From Gammaproteobacteria bacterium (GTDB taxonomy: Bacteria; Pseudomonadota; Gammaproteobacteria; SZUA-229): a stretch of DNA of 16,698 bases. The DNA is taken from the NCBI GenBank assembly GCA_011051475.1, contig DRLE01000091.1, forward strand, positions 1 to 16,698, written 5' to 3'. The notes under the pieces were generated by a model, which did not search any database, was not told the origin of the DNA, and was given only the letters and a program-made list of their open reading frames with translations. Below, piece after piece: positions 5,988 to 13,005 of this stretch (position 1 is its first letter; each line of letters starts with the position of its first letter). The translations under genes were made by a program, and so were the position numbers.

Positions 5988-6644
5988 ATGAGTTTAACTT
6001 TAAACGCCGAATTGCGTGAGGACATGGGGAAAGGTGCGAGCCGCCGCCTGCGTCACGCAAAAAAACTGCCTGCCATTGTATATGGCGGCAAGAAGGATCC
6101 CGTATCCATTACCCTGCTGCAGAAAGAAGTGCAGCACGAGCTGCCTAACGAGGATTTCTATTCGCAGATCCTGTCACTGAATATCGACGGCAAGCCCGAA
6201 GACGTGCTGTTGCGCGATATCCAGCACCACCCCTACAAGCAGGAAGTGATGCATATGGACTTTGTCCGCATCGACCAGAAACAGGTTGTGCATGTACATA
6301 CTCCGCTGCACTTTGTTGGTGAAGACTCATGTCCGGGCGTCAAGACCGAAGGCGGCGTAATCAGCCACGTGATTATGGAAGTGGAAATGGAATGTCTGCC
6401 GAAGAACATTCCGCAGCACATCGAGGTTGATCTGTCTGAAATGCACCTGGGTGACATTATCCATCTGTCAGACCTGAAACTGCCTGAAGGTGTGGAAATC
6501 ATGGCGCTGAAACACGGCGATGAACATGATAGCGCCGTAGTCAGCTGTCATGCACGCAAGGTTATTGCCGAGGAAGAAGAAACCGAAGCACCTGAAGCAC
6601 CTGAAGCCGAAGGCGAAGCTGAAGAAGGTGGCGATAGCGAGTAA
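5988..6644 (+). CDS. rplY: Ribosomal protein bL25, long Ctc/TL5 form
   Basis: bL25 binds 5S rRNA in the large ribosomal subunit. The 218-residue product is the long Ctc/TL5 form, unlike the 94-residue E. coli protein. The N-terminal L25 domain (about 1-95) contains GKGASRRLRHAKKLPAIVYGG and HHPYKQEVMHMDFVRI. The beta-rich TL5 C-terminal domain (about 96-190) contains LPKNIPQHIEVDLSEMHLGD. A strongly acidic tail of about 25 residues, rich in Glu, Ala and Pro, ends the protein. The ATG is preceded by TGGAGA at good spacing. The TAA overlaps the ATG of pth by one base, so the two are almost certainly cotranscribed and perhaps translationally coupled, the common rplY-pth pairing. Confidence 0.96.
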   Translation: MSLTLNAELREDMGKGASRRLRHAKKLPAIVYGGKKDPVSITLLQKEVQHELPNEDFYSQILSLNIDGKPEDVLLRDIQHHPYKQEVMHMDFVRIDQKQVVHVHTPLHFVGEDSCPGVKTEGGVISHVIMEVEMECLPKNIPQHIEVDLSEMHLGDIIHLSDLKLPEGVEIMALKHGDEHDSAVVSCHARKVIAEEEETEAPEAPEAEGEAEEGGDSE

Positions 6645-7231
6645 TGTCTGCAAGATCAATCGATCTCAAAGTCATTGTTGGGCTGGGTAACCCCGGACCC
6701 AAATACACTGAAACCCGGCACAATGCCGGGTTTTGGTTTGTGGAGGAAGTGGCGCGCCGTTACGGTGGCAGTTTCCGCGCGGAAAAAAAGTTTTTCGGCG
6801 AGCTGGCAAAGGTCAATATCGAAGGCAGTGATATCTGGCTGCTGAAACCGCAGACCTTTATGAACCGCAGTGGCCAGGCCGTGAAAAGTCTGCTGTCGTT
6901 CTATCGCATCAAGGCTGATCAGCTACTGGTGGCGCACGATGAAATCGACCTGCCGCCGGGCAGCATCAAGCTGAAAACCGGTGGTGGCCATGGCGGCCAT
7001 AATGGCCTGCGTGACATTATCAGCCAGCTGGGCACAAAGGACTTTCATCGTCTGCGTATCGGCGTCGGCCATCCTGGCAGCAAGGACCAGGTGGTAGACT
7101 ACGTACTGCACAGCGCCTCGAAAGCCGAACGCAGCCTGATCGACGCCGATATCGATGACGCCGTGCGCATTATGCCGGAACTGGCTCGCGGCGAGCTCGA
7201 ACAGGCCATGCATAAACTGCATAGTAAGTGA
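6644..7231 (+). CDS. pth: Peptidyl-tRNA hydrolase
   Basis: Pth cleaves the ester bond of peptidyl-tRNAs released prematurely from ribosomes, recycling tRNA. The 195-residue product has the expected length. Conserved residues line up with E. coli at an offset of six: GLGNPG (Asn 16), the catalytic His in TRHNAG (His 26), KPQTFMNRSG (Asn 74), AHDEIDLPPG (Asp 99) and GGGHGGHNGLRDI (Asn 120). The ATG overlaps the rplY stop codon. The N-terminus MSARSIDLK is about five residues longer than in E. coli, and no better start is seen. The gene is followed by an inverted-repeat element and then ychF, the standard neighbour. Confidence 0.97.
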   Translation: MSARSIDLKVIVGLGNPGPKYTETRHNAGFWFVEEVARRYGGSFRAEKKFFGELAKVNIEGSDIWLLKPQTFMNRSGQAVKSLLSFYRIKADQLLVAHDEIDLPPGSIKLKTGGGHGGHNGLRDIISQLGTKDFHRLRIGVGHPGSKDQVVDYVLHSASKAERSLIDADIDDAVRIMPELARGELEQAMHKLHSK

Positions 7232-7240
7232 TTGTTTTTA

Positions 7241-7446
7241 TCCGCAAATGAACGCGAATAAACGCAAATAAAAACTTTTTTTGTATGGTCATGTTGTCAC
7301 CCTGAGTGGAACGCAGTGGAGTCGAAGGGTCTGTTTTGACCTGGGTTGCAGGTGTTACCGGGTTTGTTTGTATTTTAGATGCAGGCTTGATTAATCTGTG
7401 GATCATTGTTTTTTAATATTTGCGTTTATTCGCGTTCATTTGCGGA
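7241..7446. repeat. Inverted-repeat element between pth and ychF
   Basis: Perfect 30-bp inverted arms lie at 7241-7270 and 7417-7446. They contain CGCAAATGAACGCGAATAAA in the left arm and its complement on the right. The core holds a copy of the dispersed 40-bp repeat (7294-7332) and otherwise AT-rich sequence without a gene. The element begins 9 bp after the pth stop and ends 12 bp before the ychF Shine-Dalgarno. The two stretches of exact complementarity could form a large cruciform or RNA hairpin. Confidence 0.8.
7294..7332 (+). repeat. Dispersed 40-bp repeat, copy 2
   Basis: This copy begins TTGTCACCCTGAG and ends GGAGTCGAAGGGTCT. Relative to copy 1 it differs at scattered positions, several of them paired changes that would keep a hairpin (ACCCT/AGGGT against ATCCT/AGGAT). 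It is nested inside the 7241-7446 inverted-repeat element. Confidence 0.75.
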
Positions 7447-7469
7447 CAAACATTTATCAGGAGTAAATC

Positions 7470-8561
7470 GTGGGTTTTAAATGTGGCATTGTTGGTTTGC
7501 CGAACGTGGGCAAGTCCACCTTATTCAATGCATTGACCAAGGCCGGTATTCAGGCGGAGAACTATCCGTTCTGTACCATCGAGCCCAATGTCGGTGTGGT
7601 TTTCGTGCCCGATCCGCGCCTGGATAAACTGGCGGAAATCGTAAAGCCCGAGCGGGTGGTGCCGACCTCCATGGAGTTCGTCGATATTGCCGGCCTGGTA
7701 GCCGGCGCCTCAAAGGGCGAAGGTCTGGGCAACAAGTTTCTCGCCAATATCCGTGAGACCGACGCCATCGCCCATGTCGTGCGCTGCTTCGATAATGATG
7801 ACGTGGTGCACGTGGAAGGCAAGATCAATCCCATCGGCGATATCGAGGTCATCGATACCGAGCTGGCGCTGTCCGATCTCGAATCGGTGGAAAAGGCCGC
7901 CGACAAGGTTGGCCGTGTTGCCAAGAGTGGCGACAAGACCGCAAAGGCAAAGCACGAACTGCTTGAAAGGGTGGCGGCGCACCTCAATGAAACAAAACCG
8001 GTGCGCTCCATGGGCCTGAGCGAGGACGAGCTCGATGCCCTGTATGACCTGCATCTGCTGACCATCAAACCGGTTATGTATATCGCCAATGTCAGTGATG
8101 ATGGTTTCGAGAACAATCCCTATCTGGACGCGGTGCGCGAGCGCGCCGAGAGCGAGGGTGCCGAAGTGGTGCCGGTATGTGCGGCCATCGAAGAAGAGCT
8201 GATCGAGCTGGAAGCGGATGAAGCGAAAGAGTTTCTGGATGAACTGGGACTGGACGAACCCGGCCTTAACCGCGTGATTCGCGCCGGTTACCGGCTGCTG
8301 GGCCTGCAGACCTATTTCACCGCCGGAGTCAAGGAGGTCCGTGCCTGGACGGTGGCCATCGGCGCTACCGCGCCCCAGGCTGCCGCCGTTATCCACACCG
8401 ATTTCGAAAAAGGCTTTATACGCGCCGAAACCATCGCCTACGAGGACTTTGTCGAGTTCGGCGGCGAGCAGGGCGCAAAAGAGGCCGGCAAGCTGCGTGT
8501 GGAAGGCAAGGACTATATCGTGCAGGACGGCGATGTCATGCACTTCCGGTTTAATGTTTAG
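7470..8561 (+). CDS. ychF: Redox-regulated ATPase/GTPase YchF (OLA1 family)
   Basis: YchF is a universally conserved P-loop protein of the Obg-related group that prefers ATP, binds ribosomes and has been linked to the oxidative stress response. The 363-residue product has the P-loop GLPNVGKST (residues 9-17), the switch II motif DIAGLV, and NVSDDG in place of the NKxD specificity motif, in line with relaxed GTP specificity. A coiled-coil insert lies at about 120-200, and the C-terminal TGS domain (about 280-363) ends YIVQDGDVMHFRFNV. The start is GTG 7470, preceded by AGGAG at 7459-7463, and gives the canonical MGFKCGIVG N-terminus. Its place after pth is the usual one. Nothing is odd about the protein. 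Confidence 0.97.
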   Translation: MGFKCGIVGLPNVGKSTLFNALTKAGIQAENYPFCTIEPNVGVVFVPDPRLDKLAEIVKPERVVPTSMEFVDIAGLVAGASKGEGLGNKFLANIRETDAIAHVVRCFDNDDVVHVEGKINPIGDIEVIDTELALSDLESVEKAADKVGRVAKSGDKTAKAKHELLERVAAHLNETKPVRSMGLSEDELDALYDLHLLTIKPVMYIANVSDDGFENNPYLDAVRERAESEGAEVVPVCAAIEEELIELEADEAKEFLDELGLDEPGLNRVIRAGYRLLGLQTYFTAGVKEVRAWTVAIGATAPQAAAVIHTDFEKGFIRAETIAYEDFVEFGGEQGAKEAGKLRVEGKDYIVQDGDVMHFRFNV

Positions 8562-8597
8562 CTGTAAATTCCACCCCCACAGCATAACAGCCGTGTA

Positions 8598-8617
8598 GGC
8601 CGGCAAAAGGCCCGGCC
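8598..8617 (+). terminator. Possible terminator hairpin after ychF
   Basis: GGCCGG and CCGGCC form a 6-bp GC stem around an 8-base loop, 36 bp after the ychF stop. Further GCCGGC repeats follow, but no T-run, so termination here is uncertain. Confidence 0.3.
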
Positions 8618-8705
8618 GTTGCCGGCGCGCCAAACCAGACAGGTGGCAAGGGCTGGAATATACACGCAGACAAACCGCAAATCGTCGGATTCACCACGGT
8701 ATATA

Positions 8706-8734
8706 TTGACATTAAGCCCGTAACACGGGAAAAT
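8706..8734 (+). promoter_or_regulatory. Probable sigma70 promoter of tRNA-Met
   Basis: A consensus -35 box TTGACA (8706-8711) is followed after 17 bp by GAAAAT (8729-8734), a 4/6 match to the -10. A GC-rich discriminator (CTGCGCCC) follows, as in stable-RNA promoters. The spacer carries the perfect palindrome CCCGT-AAC-ACGGG (8717-8729). The tRNA starts about 69 bp downstream, leaving a short 5' leader. Confidence 0.5.
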
Positions 8735-8802
8735 CTGCGCCCTTCACAGAAGGTTCAAACTGTCTTTTCTGGCAGGCCTCCTGAAAGACACACCTGAATA
8801 AA

Positions 8803-8879
8803 GGCTATGTAGCTCAGCTGGTTAGAGCACAGCATTCATAATGCTGGGGTCGGTGGTTCAAGTCCACCCATAGCCACCA
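8803..8879 (+). tRNA. Elongator tRNA-Met (anticodon CAU)
   Basis: A full 77-nt cloverleaf with encoded CCA. The acceptor GGCTATG pairs with CATAGCC (discriminator A), the D arm is the usual AGCTCAGCTGGTTAGAGC, the anticodon stem CAGCA/TGCTG encloses TTCATAA (CAT at 8837-8839), and the T arm is GGTGG-TTCAAGT-CCACC. The closed first acceptor pair and overall likeness to E. coli elongator Met tRNA argue against an initiator or an Ile tRNA with modified CAU. Confidence 0.95.
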
Positions 8880-8890
8880 TTTTCTCAATC

Positions 8891-8906
8891 CTCCTGTCTC
8901 CAGGAG
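8891..8906 (+). terminator. Weak hairpin after tRNA-Met
   Basis: CTCCTG-TCTC-CAGGAG is a perfect 6-bp stem with a 4-base loop, 11 bp after the tRNA. The following CACTTGTTATT is only weakly T-rich. It could end the tRNA transcript or be a processing structure. Confidence 0.35.
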
Positions 8907-8929
8907 CACTTGTTATTACCGGTGTCCAA

Positions 8930-9211
8930 ATGAACGACACGATTATCTGGATTATTATTGCTGTTTTCTATGCGCCACTGCATTTTATGCTGCCGGTGCT
9001 TTTCCTGTTTATCGTTGGAGATGAACCCGAGGACGTGCGCAAAAGGCTGATCCGGGGCGTGATTATCGATGCGGCTGCTTCCATGCTTGTCGCTTTTGCA
9101 ATTGCCATTACCCTGGCTATGTATGACATGCTTGCCCTGGCGATCGTGACCCTGGTGCTTTTTATGGTGACGCCGTTTATACGGGTAATCCGTTACAGGC
9201 GGGTGTTATAA
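8930..9211 (+). CDS. Small integral membrane protein of unknown function
   Basis: I do not recognise this 93-residue protein. It is almost entirely hydrophobic, with about three membrane-spanning stretches (roughly 4-29, 44-63 and 66-86). A charged cytosolic-type loop GDEPEDVRKRLIR lies between the first two, and the C-terminus is basic (RVIRYRRVL). By the positive-inside rule the loop and the C-terminus would be cytoplasmic. It starts at an ATG 50 bp after tRNA-Met and has no strong Shine-Dalgarno (GGTGTCC lies upstream). Codon use looks like that of its neighbours, which supports a real gene. It is followed by two other membrane-protein genes on the same strand, with gaps of 88 and 97 bp. 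No function can be assigned. Confidence 0.6.
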   Translation: MNDTIIWIIIAVFYAPLHFMLPVLFLFIVGDEPEDVRKRLIRGVIIDAAASMLVAFAIAITLAMYDMLALAIVTLVLFMVTPFIRVIRYRRVL

Positions 9212-9299
9212 AGACCTTTTTGAGTCATCATGACAAACAGGTGTTAAGCTGACTGCAGTTCCCCGGTGGTATGTCCAGACGACAGGAGGCAAGATCGAT

Positions 9300-9545
9300 A
9301 TGGCAGATGATTCGTATAATCTAAAAGCCAAAACAGACACTGAACTGCATGAATGGCTTATCCAGCAACAGCCGGACTCGGCTGAATATGAAGCGGGTAT
9401 CCGTGAATCCATGCGAAGGGTCGCCGGCATGGAGCTTAAACTCGAAAAAATGGAAGATTCCGTCAGAAAGCGTGAGTTGCTGGCCTTTGGCCTTGCCATT
9501 GTGGCAATAGCGGTCGCCATTACGGTTGTGGTGATATGGTATTAA
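9300..9545 (+). CDS. Small protein with coiled-coil and C-terminal membrane anchor
   Basis: An 81-residue protein I do not recognise. The first 59 residues are charged and helical (TDTELHEWLIQQQPDSAEYEAG, then a heptad-like stretch with AGMELKLEKMEDSVRKREL at about 42-60). A single transmembrane helix fills residues 60-80. That makes it a likely tail-anchored inner-membrane protein with its N-terminus in the cytosol. AGGAGG lies ten bases before the ATG, a strong ribosome binding site, so the gene is probably real and expressed. It lies between two other membrane-protein genes on the same strand. Function unknown; a small adaptor or regulator of a membrane partner is speculation. Confidence 0.65.
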   Translation: MADDSYNLKAKTDTELHEWLIQQQPDSAEYEAGIRESMRRVAGMELKLEKMEDSVRKRELLAFGLAIVAIAVAITVVVIWY

Positions 9546-9560
9546 GCCTGTTTCCCGGTG

Positions 9561-9582
9561 CTTGTCAAAGTGACAAGGTCAC
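9561..9582. promoter_or_regulatory. Two overlapping palindromes upstream of the 9643 gene
   Basis: CTTGTCA-AAG-TGACAAG (9561-9577) and GTGAC-AAG-GTCAC (9570-9582) are both perfect and share the central TGAC half-site, giving three half-sites in 22 bp. A possible extended -10, TGGGATAAT, follows at 9602-9610. The cluster looks like an operator for one or more dimeric regulators. The half-sites are not an exact FNR/DNR (TTGAT) or CRP (TGTGA) match. Confidence 0.45.
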
Positions 9583-9610
9583 ATACAGCAATCCGAAATC
9601 GTGGGATAAT

Positions 9611-9630
9611 AATAACCTCCGTTATTTTTC
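9611..9630 (+). other. AT-rich hairpin with T-run in the leader of the 9643 gene
   Basis: AATAAC-CTCC-GTTATT is a 6-bp stem followed by TTTC, ending 13 bp before the ATG. It could act as a weak attenuator or influence ribosome access. GC content is too low for a confident terminator. Confidence 0.3.
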
Positions 9631-9642
9631 ACAGGTGTAATT

Positions 9643-10311
9643 ATGTGTCTTGCAATTGGACACTGTGGCCAGCGCAGTAATGGTCCGTTTGCGCGAGTCT
9701 GGCGACGGGTATCCGAAACACCGCTGCGCCTGTTTTCCCTGAGCGCTGCATTTCACCTGCTGCTGATCATTACCATCCTGGTTTATGCTGACGCAAACGA
9801 CATGCCGCCCGGTTCTGTCGCGCTTTTTGCTGTCTTGCTTTACGGTATTGCCGCCTTCCCGGTTTTTGGCGCACTGCTTACCGGTCTGCCGAAAAAATAC
9901 GCCCTGTCGCCGGTACACTATGCCCGCTATACCGGTATTTATCTGCTGATGTTTGTCGCGCTGCTGATACTGGAAGCCGGTATCCTGCTCGGTGACGCAT
10001 TGCTGATTACCGGCATGTGCCTGCTGCTGCCGGCCTGGCTGCTGAGCCTGCGGGCTATTAGCAACATACATGAGTGGCTGCCAGCGGACAGGCAGGTATT
10101 CAGCCGGATTATTCTGCTCCTGCTGGTTGCCCAGTTTGCCGGCCTGGGATTTGCGCTGCTGGTTACGCTTGTGCCCGGTACTGTTACGGATCGGCATGAA
10201 CTTGTGCTGATACTGGCGCCGACCAGTCTGCTTGTCTGGCTGGCCGTTATGCTGCTTTTTATGCGTTTAATGAATACGGCGCCGCAACATGTTAGAGTTG
10301 TTCGAACATAG
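9643..10311 (+). CDS. Six-helix membrane protein, weakly NnrS-like
   Basis: A 222-residue protein with about six hydrophobic helices (roughly 31-48, 58-82, 96-116, 118-138, 153-178 and 187-210) and a short basic N-terminus. The stretch PLRLFSLSAAFHLLL and the later LYGIAAFPVFGALLTGLPKKY resemble the N-terminal half of NnrS, a haem- and copper-containing membrane protein of nitric oxide stress. However, it is about half the usual length and lacks the clear His-rich helix signature (HAHEM). I therefore offer NnrS-like only as a hint. ATG 9643 has AGGTG eight bases upstream. The N-terminus MCLAIGHCGQ is unusual; GTG or ATG starts further in cannot be excluded. An operator-like palindrome cluster lies upstream, so the gene may be conditionally expressed. 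Confidence 0.7.
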   Translation: MCLAIGHCGQRSNGPFARVWRRVSETPLRLFSLSAAFHLLLIITILVYADANDMPPGSVALFAVLLYGIAAFPVFGALLTGLPKKYALSPVHYARYTGIYLLMFVALLILEAGILLGDALLITGMCLLLPAWLLSLRAISNIHEWLPADRQVFSRIILLLLVAQFAGLGFALLVTLVPGTVTDRHELVLILAPTSLLVWLAVMLLFMRLMNTAPQHVRVVRT

Positions 10312-10374
10312 CCGTATCCCGTTCAATTTCATATTCAACAGGCCTGACCATTAATACATAAGGAGTGCAAGACC

Positions 10375-11778
10375 ATGAAAAGATCGTTTCAACAATTCCT
10401 GCTTGCCATCGTGGCGATGAGTTTTATGACTGTAGCGCAGGCGACTGCCTCAAAAACCTTGAGCAAGGAAGAAGTGCAGCGTATTGCAATGCAGGCCTAT
10501 CTTTATACCTATCCCATGGTCTTGATGGATGTGACCCGGCGGCAGATGACCAATGCCGAGGCCGGAAAAATGCCCGGCCGTGGTCCCATGATGCAGTTTA
10601 CCCATATGCGCGCTTTCCCGAAGGCCGGGGCAAAGGAGGTCGTGCGGCCCAACTTCGACACGCTCTATTCACTCGCCTGGATCGATGTCAGCAAGGAGCC
10701 GGTTATTCTTTCTGTGCCGGAAATAAAGGACCGTTTCTATATGCTGCCCATGCTCGATATGTGGACGGATGTTTTTGCCGTGATCGGCACCTATGGCACG
10801 GGTACACAGGCGGGTGAATACGCGCTCGCACTGCCACAATGGCAAGGCAAGCTGCCCAGGGGTGTCAAACGCATTGATGTGCCGACCTCCATGTTCTGGA
10901 TTCTGGGAAGAACACAGACCAACGGCCCGAAGGATTACAAATATATTCACAGCATACAGAACGGTTACAAAATCACGCCGCTCTCATCCTATGGCAAGGC
11001 TTACAAACCGCCCTTTAAAAAGGACCTGAGCGTGGATGAGACTACGCCGCCGCTGATCCAGGTAAGAAAAATGGATGGCAAGAGCTATTTCGACTATGCC
11101 ATGGCGCTGATGAAAAAATACCCGCCGCATATTACCGATATGGTTATGGTGAGTCGCATGCAGCGTATCGGCCTTGATCCGGAAAGCTATGACTATGACA
11201 AGCTGCCGAATAATGTTAAACAGGCGCTGGCGCATGCGGCGAAAAACGGCCAAAGCGTAATGAAGAAATATATTCCTCGGCTCGGTTATAACGTCAATGG
11301 CTGGCAGATGACAACCAAGAGCATCGGTGTTTACGGTAACGATTATCTGCAGCGCGCAACGATCAATCTGATCGGTCTGGGTGCCAACCCCTACGAGCAG
11401 GCGATCTATCCGCTGAATACAGCCGACAGGAACGGTAATATTCCTCAGGGTGGTCACAAATACGTAATACATTTTGAAAAGGCCGATATTCCACCGGTTG
11501 AGGCCTTCTGGTCGATTACCATGTACGATGAAGAAGGCTTCCAGGTGGCCAACACGCTTGACCGTTTCGCCATTGGTGACAGGGATGATCTGAAATTCAA
11601 CAAGGACGGATCACTCGATATTTATATCCAGCACGAGTCGCCCGGCAAGGACAAGGCGTCCAACTGGCTGCCGAGTCCGGCAAAGGGTCCGCTGGGCATT
11701 ACCTTGCGCCTGTATGCGCCCAAGCAGAAGGTGCTTGATGGTGAGTGGAAACCACCGTATATCGAAGAAGTGAAATAG
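10375..11778 (+). CDS. Exported DUF1254/DUF1214 domain protein
   Basis: A 467-residue protein of the DUF1254/DUF1214 family. It has a Sec signal peptide (about 1-23, ending VAQA). The N-terminal DUF1254 domain has AYLYTYPMVLMDVTRRQ and VVRPNFDTLYSLAWIDV, followed by YMLPMLDMWTDVFAVIGTYG, a recognisable family pattern. The C-terminal DUF1214 domain has PPVEAFWSITMYDEEGFQV and ends LGITLRLYAPKQKVLDGEWKPPYI. The molecular role is not firmly known; the protein is expected in the periplasm. AGGAG nine bases before the ATG supports the start. A strong terminator follows the stop at once, so this is the last gene of its transcript. The 63-bp gap to the membrane protein upstream allows cotranscription but does not show it. 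Confidence 0.9.
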   Translation: MKRSFQQFLLAIVAMSFMTVAQATASKTLSKEEVQRIAMQAYLYTYPMVLMDVTRRQMTNAEAGKMPGRGPMMQFTHMRAFPKAGAKEVVRPNFDTLYSLAWIDVSKEPVILSVPEIKDRFYMLPMLDMWTDVFAVIGTYGTGTQAGEYALALPQWQGKLPRGVKRIDVPTSMFWILGRTQTNGPKDYKYIHSIQNGYKITPLSSYGKAYKPPFKKDLSVDETTPPLIQVRKMDGKSYFDYAMALMKKYPPHITDMVMVSRMQRIGLDPESYDYDKLPNNVKQALAHAAKNGQSVMKKYIPRLGYNVNGWQMTTKSIGVYGNDYLQRATINLIGLGANPYEQAIYPLNTADRNGNIPQGGHKYVIHFEKADIPPVEAFWSITMYDEEGFQVANTLDRFAIGDRDDLKFNKDGSLDIYIQHESPGKDKASNWLPSPAKGPLGITLRLYAPKQKVLDGEWKPPYIEEVK

Positions 11779-11783
11779 GTTTG

Positions 11784-11819
11784 CACCCTGCCGGGAGGTG
11801 TTTCCCGGCAGGGTGTTTT
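11784..11819 (+). terminator. Strong intrinsic terminator after the DUF1254 gene
   Basis: A perfect 13-bp GC-rich stem (CACCCTGCCGGGA with TCCCGGCAGGGTG) with loop GGTGTT is followed by TTTT and further T-rich sequence. It begins 6 bp after the stop codon. On the minus strand no T-run follows, so it mainly serves the plus-strand gene. It separates it from the convergent gene ending at 11857. Confidence 0.92.
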
Positions 11820-11856
11820 CTGTCTTTCTATCAGTGGGCAGGCTGGCGGCTGGTCG

Positions 11857-12807
11857 TTAGTCACCGAACCAGAACGCCATGTTCTTTTCGAGAAACTCCT
11901 CGTAATCCATATAGTGCGAGCCGTCGCAGGAAAAGTTGAGGCCGACCATACCATTGACCACATTGAGTGAACCGGCGCGCAGGTAAACGGTTTCATCGGC
12001 AAAGCGCAGGGACTTGAACTGCTGGAACACCAGCGGGATTTTTTCCGGCTTGACGATGGCCTTCTCAAAGTATTCCTGGTGGCGGAAGGCCAGCACAATA
12101 TCGGGGTCGGTCAGCTCGTCGATATTCAGGATCTGGTAGCTGTAGGGGTTGTCGACCCGCCACAGGGTGGCGCGGCTGCTGGAAAAATGCAGCTTGGCAT
12201 GAAACACGCCGCGGGTAAGAATAAGCTCTTCCACCAGGCTGAGAATGTCGTCGATTTGCGAGTCCATGGCGCTTTCCACGCGCTGCTGGGCGAACAGGCC
12301 GCTGCGAATCGCCGGGTCGCCCTTGACCTGCAGCCAGTTTTTCTCTTCCACATACTGGTCGGCGGTATGCGGCAGCTCGCGCAGATCGAAGTCGGCGCCG
12401 AGATAACCGAGCACCTCGCCCTGGTCGTTACGAATGATTCTTACCGCGGTGAGGGAGGGGCGTTTGCGGTTACGGCTGATATAGGCCTCGGAAAGGTAAT
12501 AGTCCTCGCCTTTCAGGGCGCGCTGCATATAGGGGCGGGCAATGCGGTCACGACCGATCTGGCCCTTCTTGATGCCGGTGCGGGTGACGGTATCGGTTAT
12601 CTGCACGCCATGCCTGTCCAGCACCCACAGATACTTGCAGTATTCGGCCTTGTCCATTTCCTCGGCCAGCAGGGCTTCCAGCGCCTCATGGTCGTCCATT
12701 TTTTTTGCGCAGGCCTCGGCAACCTCGGCCATGGACTCGGCCAGCATGTCCTTCAGGATCTGGCGTTGTTTTCTAACGGTCTTTTGCAGTCGGGTTTCTG
12801 TTGTCAT
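11857..12807 (-). CDS. Soluble Cache/PDC-type sensor domain protein
   Basis: A 316-residue protein with a long N-terminal helix (1-56), then a Cache/PDC-like sensor fold at about 57-146. The fold shows WVLDRHGVQITDT, the ligand-pocket motif RPYMQRAL (91-98), YLSEAYIS (104-111) and GEVLGYLGADFDLRELP. The 170-residue C-terminal part is of a type I do not recognise (FHAKLHFSSSRATLWRV). Cache domains usually bind small molecules outside the membrane, but here there is no signal peptide or transmembrane helix and no output domain (no GGDEF, HAMP, kinase or MCP region). A cytosolic stand-alone sensor is inferred. ATG 12807 is chosen because upstream codons in the frame (to 12897) look non-coding and contain AT-rich promoter-like sequence. 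The gene is convergent with the DUF1254 gene and divergent from the rhomboid gene. Confidence 0.8.
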   Translation of the reverse strand: MTTETRLQKTVRKQRQILKDMLAESMAEVAEACAKKMDDHEALEALLAEEMDKAEYCKYLWVLDRHGVQITDTVTRTGIKKGQIGRDRIARPYMQRALKGEDYYLSEAYISRNRKRPSLTAVRIIRNDQGEVLGYLGADFDLRELPHTADQYVEEKNWLQVKGDPAIRSGLFAQQRVESAMDSQIDDILSLVEELILTRGVFHAKLHFSSSRATLWRVDNPYSYQILNIDELTDPDIVLAFRHQEYFEKAIVKPEKIPLVFQQFKSLRFADETVYLRAGSLNVVNGMVGLNFSCDGSHYMDYEEFLEKNMAFWFGD

Positions 12808-12891
12808 AATGCTATCAGCCAAATTTATTAAAAGATTACCACATAAATACAGGCAAGGCTGAGCCATGATGATGCGAAGCGAGAACCCGTT

Positions 12892-12912
12892 ATTCACTAT
12901 TCACTATTAACT
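12892..12912. repeat. Heptamer array between the sensor and rhomboid genes
   Basis: ATTCACT, ATTCACT and ATTAACT follow one another, then ATTCG. Like the array at 4265-4288, it is a short tandem heptamer repeat in a non-coding gap, here between divergent genes. The rest of 12808-13005 shows the two promoter regions but no convincing boxes. Confidence 0.55.
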
Positions 12913-13005
12913 ATTCGTTGCGCGCAAGCGCCAGAATGTTAAGCTCTCACTGAGCTACCCACTTCTGTACAATAACCGATTAAACACTACCAAAAGGCGC
13001 GCCAA

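Noticed and set aside
7710..8633. Long minus-strand open frame (307 codons) over ychF
   Set aside because: It lies fully opposite the well-conserved ychF gene. Its length is a codon-bias effect and no family is recognisable.
9622..10197. Minus-strand frame of 191 codons, Gln/Arg-rich
   Set aside because: Antisense shadow of the membrane protein at 9643-10311; Gln-rich translation is typical of reading hydrophobic codons in reverse.
12079..12831. Plus-strand frame of 250 codons opposite the Cache protein
   Set aside because: The opposite strand has the recognisable Cache motifs; this frame shows none and no ribosome binding site.
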